A DNA stretch of 57,905 nucleotides. Origin: an uncultured Prevotellaceae bacterium (GTDB lineage Bacteria; Bacteroidota; Bacteroidia; Bacteroidales; Muribaculaceae). Of this stretch, positions 55,857 to 57,905 are shown piece after piece. The position numbers were made by a program, and so were the translations under genes. The DNA lies in contig ONRP01000013.1 of NCBI GenBank assembly GCA_900320245.1, forward strand, positions 1-57,905. Reading direction: 5' to 3'. The notes below the pieces were generated by a model. The model made no database searches. It was not told the DNA's origin and saw only the letters and a list, made by a program, of their open reading frames with translations. Every line of letters begins with the position of its first letter. Position 1 is the stretch's first letter.

Positions 55857-57905
55857 CTAGTTCTGTGTTGCTCGCACGGCACGCACAGCGTATCCGAAGT
55901 AGCGGTTGTAAACATTACAGTTACGAACCCCTTCGGCAATGCGAAGCCGATAAGCACAGTCGGGATGGATATCATAGAGGTCGCGAGACCAATAATGACC
56001 TTCAAAATAACTATAGTAAAGTGAACTGTTGTAGCGATAGCCCGTAGCAGGCAAGAATAACTCGTTTCCGTTCGGACCGATGACTCGATACCCGTTTATC
56101 CCGTTTCTCGTCGTCCACTCCCAAGAGCACTTGTTGATCAATTCTTTGATTTGAACCATGGTCGGCATTCTCCATGACGAACCCCAGTTTACATAGGCGG
56201 CATCGTCTTCTGTATCCAACTCAATCTTGTTATCAACCGGACCGTAACCGCTGTTTGTGTTGTACTTTGTGATATGTAACTTCGAGTTCTCGTCATAATA
56301 CCCCCACTTATTGGTGTTCCAGTTATAGTCATCCTTGGGCTCAGTCTCGCCCCAGGCGAAATAGTCACCGTAATCTTCGGGGTTGTTGGCACCGATGTTC
56401 ATCGTGGCCCATAGCGTGCCGCTGGGAAGGCCCAAGTCAACGTACTCGTGTCCGTCTGCAACATCAACATCAGGGTTAAGTACAAGACGCAATCCTGTGC
56501 TACCATCCTTTTCCCATGGGTAAGCGTAGTTCCTATACGACACGCGGCAGTAATCTGCTTTATAGTGCCAATAGCCACCACGGAGTACACGTTCAGAGCC
56601 CGCATCAGGACCAATGGGGTTCGTCTGAGCATTACTGCTGTAATCACCAAACCAGTCATGACACCACTCATTAACGTTGCCGCTCATATCATATATGCCC
56701 AACTCATTAGGAGCCTTAGTGGCGACAATCTGTGGACCATAGTTCTCTGCATCGCTAGACTGTGCGGGAATATTGTTTAAGTACCATGCCACCTCGTCGA
56801 TGTTATTGCTGCCGGCATACCTATAGCCTTGGCTCTTATTGCCGCCGCGTGCGGCATACTCCCATTCGGCTTCGGTAGGCAAACGGAAAGTCTTGCCTGT
56901 CAACTGATTTAATTTGGTGATAAACTCCTGACAATCATTCCATGTAACCATCTCCACAGGTTTGTTATTGCCCTTGTTATAACTTGGGTTGTTGCCCATC
57001 ACGGCTTCCCATAGCGCCTGGGTGACCTCGGTTTCACCAATGCTATAACTCGACAATGTAACCTGATGGGTAGGATACTCCCAATCAAGGGCATAACTGC
57101 CCTGCTCGGGGGTTGCGCCCATCATGAACGTGCCTCCCTCAACTTTAACCATGTTGAATGACACGCCATTCACGGTAATGGTCTCGATTTCTGTAGGGTT
57201 CGGTGCAGAACCGCCCAGGATGATGTCAATAATTGCGTTGACATCGGCGATGTTGATCTCACCGTCACCATTCACATCGCCGCTTGGCTCGGATGCGTCG
57301 GTCAGAATGATGTCGGTGACGGCATTGATGTCGGCGATATTGATTTCGCCATCGCCATTCACGTCACCAGGAAGCATTTCTGGATCTATAGGCTGGATAT
57401 TGACGAATTTTTCCCAAACGGGTGCATTGCGATAGAGTTCTACAGCATTGGCGGGAACATACAAGGTTGCACTCTCGTAGTGGGGGCTGTCAAAGCATTC
57501 CTCATAGTACATCGCTGGTGGTGTCGTCAAGGGACAAGTGATGGTTGTCAATGCCGAGCACATCGAGAAGGCGTGTTTTTCAATGACAACCGTAGGGGTA
57601 AGAAGATTGACACAGGTCAGGCTCGTACACAGGTAGAAGGCACAATCCTTGATGGTGGTGATGGATTCAGGAATGGTGATGCTCGTCAATCCCTGGCAGT
57701 AATTGAACGCATAATAGTCAATTGTCGTGACAGGGTAGGTCACGTCCTGATAAGTCACGGTGCTGGGAATAACCACGTCACCATGGTAATCACTCAGGTG
57801 CATGCCACTTGCATAGCGCTGGAAAGTGACACAGGCTACGTCGCCTTCAATCTTATAGTAGATACCATCCACCTCAAACTCATAGTTGTCGTAGTCGTAC
57901 GGGGG
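55857..57905 (-). CDS. Modular secreted protein: LRR, dockerin-like, FGE-sulfatase-type and FISUMP domains, 5' partial
   Basis: The frame is open to the right edge (PPYDYDNYEFEVDGIYYKIEG...), so the N-terminus, including any signal peptide, is outside. About 680 residues are present. In order, counting from the V at 57872: a BspA-type leucine-rich region (about 30-155; TSITIPESITTIKDCAFYLC), a dockerin-like pair (about 168-221; GDVNGDGEINIADINAVTDI, then a near copy), an FGE-sulfatase/SUMF1-type domain (about 235-475; GGTFMMG, LPTEAEWEYAARGG, MSGNVNEWCHDWFG, RVLRGGYW) and a FISUMP domain (about 482-671; VDLGLPSGTLWATMNIG, WRMPTMVQIKEL). The SUMF1 end (GSTGLRLVL) lacks the catalytic Cys of true formylglycine enzymes, so it is probably a binding or structural module. 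Confidence 0.9.
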   Translation of the reverse strand, partial: PPYDYDNYEFEVDGIYYKIEGDVACVTFQRYASGMHLSDYHGDVVIPSTVTYQDVTYPVTTIDYYAFNYCQGLTSITIPESITTIKDCAFYLCTSLTCVNLLTPTVVIEKHAFSMCSALTTITCPLTTPPAMYYEECFDSPHYESATLYVPANAVELYRNAPVWEKFVNIQPIDPEMLPGDVNGDGEINIADINAVTDIILTDASEPSGDVNGDGEINIADVNAIIDIILGGSAPNPTEIETITVNGVSFNMVKVEGGTFMMGATPEQGSYALDWEYPTHQVTLSSYSIGETEVTQALWEAVMGNNPSYNKGNNKPVEMVTWNDCQEFITKLNQLTGKTFRLPTEAEWEYAARGGNKSQGYRYAGSNNIDEVAWYLNNIPAQSSDAENYGPQIVATKAPNELGIYDMSGNVNEWCHDWFGDYSSNAQTNPIGPDAGSERVLRGGYWHYKADYCRVSYRNYAYPWEKDGSTGLRLVLNPDVDVADGHEYVDLGLPSGTLWATMNIGANNPEDYGDYFAWGETEPKDDYNWNTNKWGYYDENSKLHITKYNTNSGYGPVDNKIELDTEDDAAYVNWGSSWRMPTMVQIKELINKCSWEWTTRNGINGYRVIGPNGNELFLPATGYRYNSSLYYSYFEGHYWSRDLYDIHPDCAYRLRIAEGVRNCNVYNRYFGYAVRAVRATQN

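Noticed and set aside
55857-57905. True formylglycine-generating enzyme for sulfatases
   Set aside because: The fold motifs are there, but the C-terminal active-site cysteine region is not seen. No sulfatase gene is nearby.

Overview
The window looks like a chromosome segment from a Bacteroidales bacterium, most likely Muribaculaceae or a close relative. The evidence is moderately GC-rich coding DNA with AT-rich intergenic gaps, many promoters of the Bacteroidetes form TTG/TTTG-N19-21-TAnnTTTG, the conserved run ileS / DksA-like / lspA / DUF4296, a eukaryote-type GlyRS and a long IleRS, PepSY-like and DUF3667 proteins, and several secreted proteins with dockerin-like DVNGDG repeats. I saw no tRNA, rRNA, CRISPR array, prophage or insertion sequence. 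The genus call is inference.

Layout. 1-1.5 kb: 3' part of pnp. 1.5-2.0 kb: a tandem 175-bp palindromic repeat. 2.0-7.0 kb: a divergent cluster of three small PepSY-like exported proteins and three zinc-ribbon DUF3667 membrane proteins. 7.0-11.1 kb: a secreted GH9-CE4 fusion and a dockerin-bearing protein. 11.2-17.9 kb (minus): ileS, DksA-like, lspA, DUF4296 and two half-size chromate transporter genes. 18.1-22.5 kb: Xaa-Pro aminopeptidase, gamma-carbonic anhydrase-like protein and a CotH-kinase/dockerin protein. 22.6-26.6 kb (minus): dnaX and an ECF sigma operon. 26.8-29.4 kb: a GHL10/dockerin protein. 29.7-35.8 kb: panC, panD, ffh, a CapA-like protein, an MscS channel and a TPR protein. 36.2-39.1 kb: a SatD/DUF3307 pair behind three regularly spaced palindromes, then rlmD. 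39.4-44.9 kb: an ABC exporter, a small secreted protein and a two-component system. 45.1-51.3 kb: a peptidoglycan-peptide module (transglutaminase, NlpC/P60, dipeptide epimerase) followed by an SGNH/MBOAT O-acylation pair. 51.4-54.3 kb: HigBA, glyS and an FKBP lipoprotein. 54.6-57.9 kb (minus): an AAA-CYTH (TTD14-like) protein and the 3' part of a modular secreted protein.

Functional themes are essential housekeeping (translation, replication, protein targeting, lipoprotein maturation, pantothenate/CoA supply) interleaved with cell-envelope and glycan genes. Four secreted proteins carry dockerin-like modules, yet no cohesin is visible here. Intergenic gaps hold a family of palindromic repeats, a 61-bp tandem repeat with dispersed relatives, an 80-bp perfect tandem duplication carrying the dnaX promoter, and short tandem repeats.

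The candidates I rate highest for new biology are the three 20-bp palindromes at exact 29-bp spacing between promoter and start codon of the SatD/DUF3307 operon, the PepSY-like/DUF3667 cluster, the GH9-CE4 fusion and the bacterial TTD14-like AAA-CYTH protein.
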